NCBI GenBank assembly: GCA_021772515.1
Contig: JAJFLU010000005.1
Location: forward strand, 21,861-85,860
Direction: 5' to 3'
DNA length: 64,000 nucleotides
Source of the DNA: Opitutales bacterium
GTDB taxonomy: Bacteria; Verrucomicrobiota; Verrucomicrobiia; Opitutales; UBA2987
The translations under genes were made by a program, and so were the position numbers. The notes beneath the pieces were generated by a model. It was not told where the DNA came from. It saw nothing but the letters and a program-made list of their open reading frames with translations, and searched no databases. Positions 18,737 through 26,132 of the stretch are shown here, in pieces; within the stretch, counting starts at the first letter, position 1; each line of letters opens with the position of its first letter.

Positions 18737-19072
18737 ATGGCGACCACAGACGAAGAACTGGCCAAGCAGCTTTGGGCGATCGGGGATATTGCCCGCCTCA
18801 ATATCCTGCGCCTGCTGCCCCGCTCCACCAATTGCGATCATGGCAACAATGTCTCCCAATTGGCCGAAAAACTGGGTATGTCTCAACCGACCGTTTCCCA
18901 CCACCTGCGGATTTTGCGGCAGGCTGGTTTGGTCAATAATAAAAAGATGTGCCGGGATGTGTTTTACTGGGTCGACCCCGATCAAGCGGAAACCGTCCTC
19001 GCCCACCTCAATTCGATTTTCCAACTCGGCAATCAGGAAACCGAGCAAAACAAAAAAGCCGAAACAAGGTAA
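18737..19072 (+). CDS. ArsR/SmtB family transcriptional regulator
   Basis: A 111-residue winged-helix repressor. ELAKQLWAIGDIARLNILRL is the usual dimer/helix-1 and -2 segment. The recognition region is VSQLAEKLGMSQPTVSHHLR with ILRQAGLVNNKKMCRDVFYW as the wing. Metal-sensing ArsR proteins use cysteines in the recognition helix (CVC-type box); here that helix has Ser/His (SQPTVSHHL), and cysteines are at CDHGNN and MCRD only. So arsenic sensing is not supported, and another ligand is possible. It is divergent from kamA, with the palindrome at 18620-18643 between them. The C-terminal tail (QETEQNKKAETR) is short and charged. Confidence 0.88.
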   Translation: MATTDEELAKQLWAIGDIARLNILRLLPRSTNCDHGNNVSQLAEKLGMSQPTVSHHLRILRQAGLVNNKKMCRDVFYWVDPDQAETVLAHLNSIFQLGNQETEQNKKAETR

Positions 19073-19109
19073 TCAGCGAGGTATCCTCTACCTGTTCAGC
19101 GGAATCTCG

Positions 19110-19434
19110 CCAGGGTCAGCGATCGCGCACGCTGAGGGTGTGCAATCTGGATGTGAAAGATTGTCCGCTCGGGACCGCAGCATCCTAAGCACACTGTAGG
19201 TGTGCCATTCGCCAGCCTCGGGTGCAACCCGGGGATTTCAAGGGACATTCGTCTCAAGCACGCTGAAGGTGTGCCATTCCTTGTAAATTACACCGCGATT
19301 TTCACCGGCATGTAAGGAATCAAACCCCTTCAGGGCTTATATAAGAAAACATAGGTCCAAGAATCCAGGGGTTTCACCCCCGGCTGGCGAATTATGCCGC
19401 TTCAGGGTGATTCGGAAGCGTTCCGCCCCTCGAA
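19110..19434. repeat. REP-like palindromic repeat cluster, right of arsR
   Basis: The same repeat types as in the cluster at 16.9-17.3 kb and in the same orientation: GCACGCTGAGGGTGTGC near 19126, the 37-base unit at 19149-19185, GCACACTGTAGGTGTGC near 19190, GCCTCGGGTGCAACCCGGGG near 19214, GCACGCTGAAGGTGTGC near 19258, CCCCTTCAGGG near 19325, and TTCACCCCCGGCTGGCGAAT near 19372. No credible gene lies here. Together the two clusters bracket kamA and arsR. Confidence 0.85.
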
Positions 19435-20424
19435 TCAGTGGGGATTTTTCTCAAAAATCTCGATGATGTTGTTGTCGGGATCTTTTATATAAATGGTCAG
19501 CCCGTAGGCACCGGGGCCGAGTTCGCGGAAAATTGGCACGCCCGCCTTTTTCACCCGTTCGGCGAAAGCGGTCACATTGCGCACTTCGAAGGCGATGTGA
19601 TCGACCTGATTTTGGCCGGGCCCGCCTATGGTCAGCCCGAGGCCCTGCTCCGTCACCACGAGGGGCCGCCCGTCGGGCAGTGGGGAGGCGTCTTTTCGCA
19701 CTTTGAAACCGAGTATATCGACATAAAAACGCTCCGATTTTTCGAGATCGCCGACCTGCAATAAAAGATGGGCCAGCCCGAGGGTCTGCGGTTCGTCGGC
19801 GGTTTTAATCCATTCGAGCACGGCCCCGGAATTCGTTAGTATCCCCAGATAATGCGACCAAACCTCCTGGGCCGGTTTTTCCCATTCGGGGGAAACCCCG
19901 GCGATACAATCGGTCACGGCGGCCACATCGTAATCGCGCAAATAGGCCTCCCGCATGGTGGTTTCGACGCAGGCATTGGCGGTCGCTCCAGTGATGAGGA
20001 GCGCCTCGACCCCGAGCATTTCCAGGACGATTTGCATCCGTGTTTCGTAAAAGCCGCCGAATCGGTGTTTTCGGATAATCAGCGAGGGGTCATCCGCCAG
20101 GGGAGCCAGCTCGTCGAGAAGTTGGGCATCCCAGCTTCCGGCCTGAGCGGAGACGGTTTTGCGCTTCGAGGTATGCGAGGGGAGCCGTTTTTTGCCCCGC
20201 CGGTGATCTCGCTCGTTGGGAAAATGCTCCTGGATGGTCCATAAAACCGGCATCCCGGCATCCTTGCAGCCCTGAACCAAGCGGCCAATGGGCTCGATCG
20301 CCCGTTGGGCGGGTTCGATGTTGACCCCCGAAATGCCCAAAGTCCCCTTTTCGTGGGCGAAGGCATTCTGCATATCGATGACGATCAAAGCAGTTTTACG
20401 CGGATCCAGTATATGCAAACTCAT
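19435..20424 (-). CDS. Isochorismatase-like hydrolase fused to a VOC (glyoxalase) domain
   Basis: A 329-residue two-domain protein. Residues 1-208 form a cysteine hydrolase of the isochorismatase/nicotinamidase superfamily with the expected triad Asp17 (ALIVIDMQN), Lys119 (LIIRKHRFGGF) and Cys152 (GATANACVETT). Residues 213-325 form a vicinal-oxygen-chelate domain (LAHLLLQVGDLEKSERFYVD, VDHIAFEV, LTIYIKDPDNNIIEIFE) with metal-ligand-type His and Glu residues. The fusion suggests successive steps on one substrate, such as amide or enol-ether hydrolysis followed or preceded by a metal-dependent isomerisation or ring cleavage. The start ATG overlaps the tautomerase stop by four bases (20421-20424), so it is coupled to that gene. 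Confidence 0.88.
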   Translation of the reverse strand: MSLHILDPRKTALIVIDMQNAFAHEKGTLGISGVNIEPAQRAIEPIGRLVQGCKDAGMPVLWTIQEHFPNERDHRRGKKRLPSHTSKRKTVSAQAGSWDAQLLDELAPLADDPSLIIRKHRFGGFYETRMQIVLEMLGVEALLITGATANACVETTMREAYLRDYDVAAVTDCIAGVSPEWEKPAQEVWSHYLGILTNSGAVLEWIKTADEPQTLGLAHLLLQVGDLEKSERFYVDILGFKVRKDASPLPDGRPLVVTEQGLGLTIGGPGQNQVDHIAFEVRNVTAFAERVKKAGVPIFRELGPGAYGLTIYIKDPDNNIIEIFEKNPH

Positions 20425-20684
20425 ATTCGCTCTTCCTCTCCGTCGCCCTCTTCCTCTTCGTCTTCCTCTTTCTCTTCGTCCCTCCCCTTCTTCAAATCCT
20501 TTCTATCAACTCCGAGCACTCCGGCGCGGGCCCAATTTTCGAGTGGCACTTCCTGCAAAACGACGTGCAAACCGTCCGGTCGGGCATTCGCGTGCTCAAC
20601 CATCGCATCGGTGATCGCCTTTACGAGGGCTCTTTTTTGCTCGGTCGAACGGCCGGGCCACATCTGGACTGTTACTACTGGCAT
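20421..20684 (-). CDS. 4-oxalocrotonate tautomerase family protein with acidic tail
   Basis: An 87-residue member of the tautomerase superfamily. After Met removal the catalytic N-terminal Pro is exposed (MPVVTVQMWPG), followed by RSTEQKRALVKAITDAMVEH and LHVVLQEVPLENWARAGVLG, the standard fold. Typical family length is about 62-70 residues. The extra C-terminal tail is almost all Glu, Asp, Lys and Arg, and is encoded by a purine-rich repeat also found near 27.65 kb. First gene of a two-gene minus-strand operon with the isochorismatase-VOC fusion. It probably performs a keto-enol step on a pathway acid. Confidence 0.85.
   Translation of the reverse strand: MPVVTVQMWPGRSTEQKRALVKAITDAMVEHANARPDGLHVVLQEVPLENWARAGVLGVDRKDLKKGRDEEKEEDEEEEGDGEEERI
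20449..20483 (-). repeat. 35-base purine-rich dispersed repeat inside the tautomerase gene
   Basis: On the minus strand this unit begins AGGGACGAAGAGAAAGAG and differs by one base out of 35 from 27635-27669 on the plus strand. It encodes the Glu/Asp-rich tail of the tautomerase. Elsewhere it lies between genes, so here the repeat seems to have entered or extended a coding region. Confidence 0.75.
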
Positions 20685-20900
20685 TGAAAAAATCTCCTGT
20701 TGTTTCGGATTCGTTGGTAAAGGTCTTTTTCAATGGCAATGCTTCACCCGAGGCAACCAGATTTTAAAATACCACAGGTGTTTCCTCTTTCACCAAAATC
20801 CCAAACTACTTGACTGTAAACTCCACAGGCGAACAATAAGCGCCCTCATTCACAAACTCCGGCAGGCGTTCCGGTTTCTCAGATTGTTCCAGGAAAATTT

Positions 20901-22058
20901 ATGAAAATAACTGATTGCACAGTATACTTGGTGGCGGTTCCCAACCGCCGCCACCACACTTGGGCCAGTAAAATGACGGCCAGAATCGGGCGTCATGCCA
21001 TCGTTCGGGTCGAAACCGACGCGGGCATCACCGGTTGGGGGGAATCTCCCGCCGGGATCACTTGGGGAGGGGCCGCCGGGCGCTATTACGGGGAATCTCC
21101 CGAGACCGTTAAGCATGTCATTCTCGATCATTTGTTACCGGCCGTCAAAGGCATGGACCCGAGGCGAATGGGCGAAATTCACCTCGCCATGGACAGGTCC
21201 GCCAAGGGCCACCCCTATGCCAAAGCGGCCCTCGATATGGCCTTCTACGACATCAGCGGCAAGGCATACGGGGTCCCCGTTTCCACCCTGCTCGGAGGAC
21301 GCCACCGCGAGGGCATCGAGGTCGCTCATTCGCTCGGAATCATGGACAACGATCTCTGTGTGGCCGAGGCCGAGCAAGCCGTGGCCGAGGGCGCGCGCAC
21401 CATCAAGTGCAAAACGGGCCTCGACCCCGAGCGCGATGTGGACCTCGTCCGCAGATTGAGGGAAACACTGGGCGACGAGGTTAAAATTCGCGTTGATGGC
21501 AACGAGGGCTACCGAACTATTTGGGAGGCCGTTGATGTAACTCGGGCGCAGGAAGAATACGGTATTTTTATCTGCGAACAACCGGTGGCGGGGGCCGAGG
21601 GTCTGGCCAAGGTGGCGGCCCGCATCGATACTCCCGTCATGGCCGACGAATCCGCCTGGACGGTCCTCGATATTCTGGAATTGCACGACAATGACGCCGC
21701 CGCCTGTTTTTCCTGTTATGTGACCAAACCGGGTGGCCTTTACCGGGCCAAACAGCAGGCCGATTTTGCTGATAACCTTGAAATTTACTGCGATATCGGC
21801 GGCTCGATCGAATTGGGCATCGGAAACGCCGCCAATCTTCATCTGGGCGCAGCCCTGCCAAACGCCATACTTCCCAGCGTCTGCCCGGTGACCAAACCGG
21901 AGGGCGCCGAGGGGCCAAAAATCGCCGGCATCTATTATCTGGACGATATTGTGACGGAGCCATTCCGTTTTCAGGATGGCGCGGTGATGATTCCCGACGG
22001 GCCGGGGCTTGGTGTCGAGGTGGACCTTGCGAAACTGGAAAAATACTCCGCCGAATGA
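20901..22058 (+). CDS. Mandelate racemase/muconate lactonizing enzyme family (enolase superfamily)
   Basis: A 385-residue enolase-superfamily enzyme with an N-terminal capping domain (1-130) and barrel. Catalytic residues are the KxK pair Lys169/Lys171 (TIKCKTG), metal ligands Asp199 (RVDGNEGY), Glu226 (CEQPVAG) and Asp249 (ADESAWT), and the second-face base Lys276 (YVTKPGG). This arrangement is the muconate-lactonizing subgroup, which covers cycloisomerases, dipeptide epimerases, N-succinylamino acid racemases and acid dehydratases; the substrate cannot be called. It is followed by an opine-dehydrogenase-like gene with a four-base overlap (22055-22058). The gap before it, 20685-20900, must hold divergent promoters. 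Confidence 0.9.
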   Translation: MKITDCTVYLVAVPNRRHHTWASKMTARIGRHAIVRVETDAGITGWGESPAGITWGGAAGRYYGESPETVKHVILDHLLPAVKGMDPRRMGEIHLAMDRSAKGHPYAKAALDMAFYDISGKAYGVPVSTLLGGRHREGIEVAHSLGIMDNDLCVAEAEQAVAEGARTIKCKTGLDPERDVDLVRRLRETLGDEVKIRVDGNEGYRTIWEAVDVTRAQEEYGIFICEQPVAGAEGLAKVAARIDTPVMADESAWTVLDILELHDNDAAACFSCYVTKPGGLYRAKQQADFADNLEIYCDIGGSIELGIGNAANLHLGAALPNAILPSVCPVTKPEGAEGPKIAGIYYLDDIVTEPFRFQDGAVMIPDGPGLGVEVDLAKLEKYSAE

Positions 22059-23137
22059 GTAAAGTTGCCATACTCGGAGCCGGAGCCGGTGGACTATCCG
22101 CCGTGGCGGAACTGACTTCCCGAAAACACCAAGTTCGCCTATGGAACCGCTCCGCCGGTGCGCTTGAGCCGTTTCGGGAGTCAGGCTATGTCGAATACGA
22201 AGGTATTTTTGGGGAAGGTGCGGCCCAACCCGAAAGTATTTCAAGTGATCTGGAAAAAATTCTCGATGGAGTCGATGTGATCCTGATTTGCCTGCCGACT
22301 TTTGCCCATTCTGCGGTCGCACATGCCATCGCCGACACAAAATATTGCTCCACCCCCATTATCCTGAACCCCGGGCACACCGGTGGGGCATTGGAATTTC
22401 AAACCGTTTTCCATGAACGCAAAATTGCCCCCCCGCCGATTGCCGAATTTTCCACTCTCACCTATGTGGCCCGAAAATATCGCGAAAACCGCGTCACCAT
22501 CACGGGCGCGGCCAAGAGTATCCGGCTGGCGGCCCTGCCGGGAGGCGAAGAAGCGGCCCGTCTGGGCTCCGAGCTTTACCCGGCGGCAAATATTGTCGGT
22601 GACGTCATGGCGACCAGCCTGGCCAATGTGAATCTGATCCTGCACCCGCCCTGCGCCGTGCTCGGATCGGCCTGGATCGAGGCCACCGGCGGGGATTTCA
22701 CCTTCTATGTCGAAGGCATGACCCCCGGGGTTTCCCGCGTGATGAAATCGCTGGATAACGAAAGATTGGCCATGGGAAAGGCATTTGGGCACAATTTGCC
22801 CACTCTGATCGAGGAAATGTCCGCCATTGGAACGGTTGAAAAAAAAGATGCCGAGGGAGGAGAGTTGGTTCAGGCCATCAGCGGCGGTGAGGCCAACCGG
22901 AAAATAAAGGCGCCCGACTCGCTCCAACACCGCTACTACCGGGAAGATTTTGGGCATGGGCTGGTTCCCTTTATCGCCCTGGCTGAGATTGCCGGAGTCG
23001 AGACCCCCGTGGCCGCATCGCTTTTAAACCTGGGAGAAGCCCTCACAGGAAAAGACTTTCGGACCACGGGCAGGAATGCAGCAAAAATGGGTATCGCCGG
23101 GCTCGACAAGAATGCTCTTCTGGAAAAAATCAATTAA
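22055..23137 (+). CDS. NAD/NADP octopine/nopaline dehydrogenase family protein
   Basis: A 360-residue two-domain oxidoreductase. The N-terminus MSKVAILGAGAGGLSAVAEL is the dinucleotide-binding motif. The Rossmann domain runs to about residue 180 (VILICLPTFAHSAVAHAIAD, ILNPGHTGGALEF), and the C-terminal helical domain contains NVNLILHPPCAVLGSAWIEA and FYVEGMTPGVSRVMKSLDNE, matching the catalytic His-containing domain of opine dehydrogenases. These enzymes reductively join an amino acid and a 2-oxo acid, or split such opines oxidatively. It overlaps the upstream enzyme by four bases and is 12 bases from the next gene, so this is an operon. Without a partner synthase a metallophore role (staphylopine type) is not supported. 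Confidence 0.87.
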   Translation: MSKVAILGAGAGGLSAVAELTSRKHQVRLWNRSAGALEPFRESGYVEYEGIFGEGAAQPESISSDLEKILDGVDVILICLPTFAHSAVAHAIADTKYCSTPIILNPGHTGGALEFQTVFHERKIAPPPIAEFSTLTYVARKYRENRVTITGAAKSIRLAALPGGEEAARLGSELYPAANIVGDVMATSLANVNLILHPPCAVLGSAWIEATGGDFTFYVEGMTPGVSRVMKSLDNERLAMGKAFGHNLPTLIEEMSAIGTVEKKDAEGGELVQAISGGEANRKIKAPDSLQHRYYREDFGHGLVPFIALAEIAGVETPVAASLLNLGEALTGKDFRTTGRNAAKMGIAGLDKNALLEKIN

Positions 23138-23149
23138 CCCAGTTATTCG

Positions 23150-24055
23150 ATGAACGAAACCAATAAAGAGAGCAGTGTGGACTGGAGCAGCCTCATCATC
23201 GCGGTGGTGGGTGGCGACGCCAGAGAACGCGAAATCGCCCGGCTGGCCGCTTCAACAGGCGCCAGGGTACGAGCTTTCGGGTTTCCCTGGCCGGAGGGAG
23301 GCATTGCGGGGGTTGAAAAAATGGAGACTGCCAGCGCTGCTTTGGAGGGTGCCCATTTCGCACTTTTTCCGATTCCCGGCATGGGCTTGGACGGCTCCCT
23401 TTTCGGCACCGAAACGATTATTCCAGATCGCGAGTTACTGAGCGTCCTGCAGCCCGGCGCCCATATCATTCTCGGCACACCCGACGAGGGCTTGAAACAG
23501 GCCGCCGATTCGCTCGGGCTCGGTTTGCACGAATACGAGTCGGACAAAGAGCTGATGCTGATGCGAATGCCCGCGATTGTGGAAGGCGCCCTCAAGTTGG
23601 CCATCGAAAACACCGATCGCACCCTGCATGAATCGGAGGTCTGCGTGGTCGGCTACGGAAACATCGGGGCCATGCTGACGCGGGTTTTGGTTTTGCTGGG
23701 GGCAAAGGTCACAATGGCGGCCAGAAAACCGGTGGCCCGGGCCGATGCCCGCAATGTCGGAGCCCGGACAACCCATACCGATGACCTCGAAGCCATCGCC
23801 CCAAAACTCGACATCCTTTTTTCAACCGTCCCCACGCGAATCGTGACCCCCTGCGTTCTCGATAAACTCCCGCCCCACGCCCTCGTCATGGATCTCTCGG
23901 CCCCTCCCGGCGGTGTCGATCTCGATTACGCCAAAAAGATCGACCTGCCAGCAATATGGGCACGCGGGCTCGGCAAAAGAGCCCCCGTAACCGTAGGAGC
24001 CAGCCAGTGGAAAGGCATCTCCGAACGCATCCAGACGATATTGAAAGGCGACTGA
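23150..24055 (+). CDS. Dipicolinate synthase subunit A-like NAD(P)-binding protein
   Basis: A 301-residue protein resembling DpaA (SpoVFA). The N-terminal domain has AVVGGDAREREIARLAASTG and the characteristic HFALFPIPGMGLDG; the C-terminal Rossmann domain has CVVGYGNIGAMLTRVL (Gly168-Gly173) and ILFSTVPTRIVTPCVLDKL. In spore formers DpaA works with flavoprotein DpaB to make dipicolinic acid; no DpaB is here and nothing suggests sporulation. It probably oxidises or reduces a related cyclic imino acid or 2-oxo acid. Third gene of the operon after the enolase-superfamily and opine-dehydrogenase-like genes. A degenerate copy of its last 70 or so bases lies at 25519-25590. Confidence 0.82.
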   Translation: MNETNKESSVDWSSLIIAVVGGDAREREIARLAASTGARVRAFGFPWPEGGIAGVEKMETASAALEGAHFALFPIPGMGLDGSLFGTETIIPDRELLSVLQPGAHIILGTPDEGLKQAADSLGLGLHEYESDKELMLMRMPAIVEGALKLAIENTDRTLHESEVCVVGYGNIGAMLTRVLVLLGAKVTMAARKPVARADARNVGARTTHTDDLEAIAPKLDILFSTVPTRIVTPCVLDKLPPHALVMDLSAPPGGVDLDYAKKIDLPAIWARGLGKRAPVTVGASQWKGISERIQTILKGD

Positions 24056-24244
24056 AATTTCAGGCTGCTCTAACGAAAACATTTGTTGGAGGATCAGGGA
24101 ATATTTGAATTTGGGCTTTCCAAAGTTTATTATGTGGATAAACATGGGAATTTCTTGCTGAAGTGAGACTCCAAGAATGGGTTGTGAAATGGGAATCGTT
24201 AATTGTTGTAAATAGTTGGAAGGTGGCATAAGCTATAAATTATA

Positions 24245-24475
24245 ATGGAATCCATTTTTGAGACAGAGAAGAAGGCCTATGAAAACGCATTGCCGAAACT
24301 GCTCAGGGAAGAAGGTAAGTTTGCCCTGATTAGGGAAGACAATCTTGTAGGAGTTTATGAAACCTATGAAGACGCGCTAAAGTTTGGATACGAAAAATTT
24401 GGACTTGAACCGTTTTTTATCAAACGGATCCAGCAATTTGAAGAAACCAATTATATACTGAGTTTCCCGCGCTGA
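24245..24475 (+). CDS. Small conserved-looking protein coupled to a retropepsin-like protease
   Basis: I do not recognise a named family. 76 residues, soluble, acidic and aromatic: TEKKAYENALPKLLREEGKF, ALIREDNLVGVYETYEDALK, then FGYEKFGLEPFFIKRIQQFE. No signal peptide, membrane segment or cysteine. The stop codon overlaps the start of the next gene (TGATG, 24473-24477), so it is probably translated together with the aspartic protease-like protein and may be its partner, substrate or regulator (inference). The gap before it, 24056-24244, shows no clear promoter. Confidence 0.7.
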   Translation: MESIFETEKKAYENALPKLLREEGKFALIREDNLVGVYETYEDALKFGYEKFGLEPFFIKRIQQFEETNYILSFPR

Positions 24476-24912
24476 TGCCGATCTTGACCCTGGAAAATAG
24501 TGCCGGTGGCCCAATATGCGATCTTATGGTTGGAGTCAGTGCGCCGCGAGATCAAGCCTTGCGTAGCGAGAATTTACCGATTCCTCAGCCGGTTCGCGCA
24601 CGGGGTTTAGTTGATACCGGCGCGTCTAGCACCTGTGTCGACCCACAAATTCTTGCGGCCCTGAAAATTTCACCTAAAGGGTTGATTCCTATGATTACGC
24701 CTTCGACCGGCTCAATTCCAGTAGACGCTCCTGTTTACGATGTCTCTCTAACCATTGTTTTGCCTCGAATGAGTTATACCTTCAACGCTCATTCTGTCAT
24801 TGAAAGTTCATTGAATCACCAGGGATTTAGTATTTTGATCGGACGTGATATTTTATCACACGGCATGTTGATTTACCAAGGAGTTGCGGGCGGGTTTCAG
24901 TTAATTTTTTAA
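24475..24912 (+). CDS. Retropepsin-like aspartic protease domain protein
   Basis: A 145-residue single-domain protein. The catalytic motif is RGLVDTGASSTCVDPQIL with Asp47, and the second conserved block is FSILIGRDILSHGMLIYQG, the hydrophobic-hydrophobic-Gly motif of retropepsins. One such domain would have to dimerise to form an active site. There is no signal peptide, so it should be cytoplasmic. The start ATG overlaps the stop of the 76-residue gene before it. Bacterial homologues are mostly uncharacterised; proteolysis is predicted but not certain. Confidence 0.8.
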   Translation: MPILTLENSAGGPICDLMVGVSAPRDQALRSENLPIPQPVRARGLVDTGASSTCVDPQILAALKISPKGLIPMITPSTGSIPVDAPVYDVSLTIVLPRMSYTFNAHSVIESSLNHQGFSILIGRDILSHGMLIYQGVAGGFQLIF

Positions 24913-25052
24913 CCTCAAGAGGACTGTTTATTCTGGCAACTAGGGAATTGATGAGCCAATAACTCAGAACCTCTTGGGAGAGCCGAAACCGTACAGATTT
25001 CCAAAGCCATTCGGGCGGGCGGAATTTTATTTTTGAGATTTCAAAAAAAACA

Positions 25053-25487
25053 ATGACTATCCGCCCGTTTGTTGAATCTGATCGATCTGCATTGCGGAAA
25101 ATCTACCTCGAAGCCCGAAGGCACACATTCGGCTGGATGGATTGCTCTTTGATTAAAGAGGACGATTTCGACCGGGATACCGAGGGTGAAATAATCTGGG
25201 TCGCCACCGATAATGAGGAAGATAATCCAGTCGGGTTTATTTCGATTTGGAAGCCCGACGATTTCGTCCATAGCTTATACGTCCATCCCAAAGAAATCGG
25301 CCAAGGCATCGGCTCAGCATTACTCAAAGAATGTCTCAAAAATATCGGGCGACCAGCATCATTAAAATGTGCCGAGCAGAATACCAAGGCCAGAGACTTT
25401 TATCTCTCAAAAGGATGGAAAACAGTCTCCAACGGAGAAAACCCAGAAGGCAAATACCACCTAATGCACTTCAAAAAGAAAACCTGA
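25053..25487 (+). CDS. GNAT family N-acetyltransferase
   Basis: A 144-residue Gcn5-related acetyltransferase. N-terminal MTIRPFVESDRSALRKIYLE, central beta strands around EIIWVATDNEEDNPVGFISI, and the acetyl-CoA pyrophosphate loop in HSLYVHPKEIGQGIGSALLK (the Q-x2-G-x-G/A pattern), then LKCAEQNTKARDFYLSKGW as motif B. Substrate unknown. It stands alone, after 140 bases of non-coding sequence and before a pseudogene fragment. Confidence 0.88.
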   Translation: MTIRPFVESDRSALRKIYLEARRHTFGWMDCSLIKEDDFDRDTEGEIIWVATDNEEDNPVGFISIWKPDDFVHSLYVHPKEIGQGIGSALLKECLKNIGRPASLKCAEQNTKARDFYLSKGWKTVSNGENPEGKYHLMHFKKKT

Positions 25488-25518
25488 CAAGACTGGTTCA
25501 CGCCGGCACCGGGCATCT

Positions 25519-25590
25519 GTAACCGTTAGAGCCAGCCACAGCAAAGGGATTTCCGCCCGCATTGATACGATCTTGTGGAGAGCCTGAAAT
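25519..25590 (+). pseudogene. Degraded copy of the dipicolinate synthase A-like gene's 3' end
   Basis: These 72 bases align without gaps to the last codons of the gene ending at 24055 (about 23987-24058 region), with roughly three quarters identical, including GAGCCAGCCA and the stop region CCTGAAAT versus ACTGAAAT. An in-frame TAG early in the copy shows it is dead. Similarity may start slightly earlier, near 25496. It is either the relic of a second gene copy or one end of a duplication around the 24.1-25.5 kb insert. Confidence 0.65.
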
Positions 25591-25625
25591 CTGCCTGGAA
25601 CTTACGGTTCCGTTCTGGTTTCCTA

Positions 25626-26132
25626 TTATTTTAGTATTTCCGGTATGTTTATTCCGTTTTTGTGACACCACAGATCAATTCGCGTATTTTGAATATTTAG
25701 CTCATATACTATTGCCTGTGAACTTTTTAGGTGCCTGGTACGCAATTTTACTTCTGTTCCTTTTGGTAGATATGGCACCCATCTCAAAAAACGCCAAATT
25801 GCAGATAACGCTTCAATTCTTTTGAAAGTGGTATCAATCGATGGATTAATTACAACGCTAGTTACTTTAATCTCCTTGCAGATGTTACGGAGTTTTTCTG
25901 TCTTCGGGTCTTTACTTTTGTCAGACGTAATTACAATCCAGTCTGGGTGTTCATTGATTACCGTAAGCCAAGAACGATCATCGGCACCTTCTGCAAATTT
26001 ATCAATCAGGTTAAGCACCCGAAACTCAATATTCTGACTCTCTATGCTATCCCTATAGAATACATCAAGCTTTTTAGATAAAGATGTTCCTAAACACTTA
26101 TCGAAAAATAACCAAAATCGATCATGCTGCAT
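25626..26132 (-). CDS. PIN-like toxin, VapC45 type (putative)
   Basis: A 168-residue protein with the layout of VapC45-like PIN domains: an early acidic residue in FWLFFDKCLGTSLSKKLDVF, a central DRSWLTVINEHPDWIVITSD and an acidic residue before the last strands. The segment DWIVITSDKS corresponds to the conserved strand-Thr/Ser-Asp of PIN nucleases. Such proteins are ribonuclease toxins. It follows an HTH/DUF433-type gene with an 11-base overlap (26122-26132), the normal antitoxin-toxin order. The opposite-strand frame at 25562-25825 is judged a shadow. Confidence 0.7.
   Translation of the reverse strand: MQHDRFWLFFDKCLGTSLSKKLDVFYRDSIESQNIEFRVLNLIDKFAEGADDRSWLTVINEHPDWIVITSDKSKDPKTEKLRNICKEIKVTSVVINPSIDTTFKRIEALSAIWRFLRWVPYLPKGTEVKLRTRHLKSSQAIVYELNIQNTRIDLWCHKNGINIPEILK

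Noticed and set aside
18737..19072. Arsenic-resistance regulator
   Set aside because: The recognition helix lacks the cysteine box and no ars genes are present.
23150..24055. Dipicolinic acid synthesis for sporulation
   Set aside because: No DpaB flavoprotein subunit and no spore genes; the neighbours point to another small-molecule route.
25562..25825. 87-residue plus-strand frame with hydrophobic stretches
   Set aside because: Antisense to the PIN-like toxin gene and starting in the pseudogene fragment.
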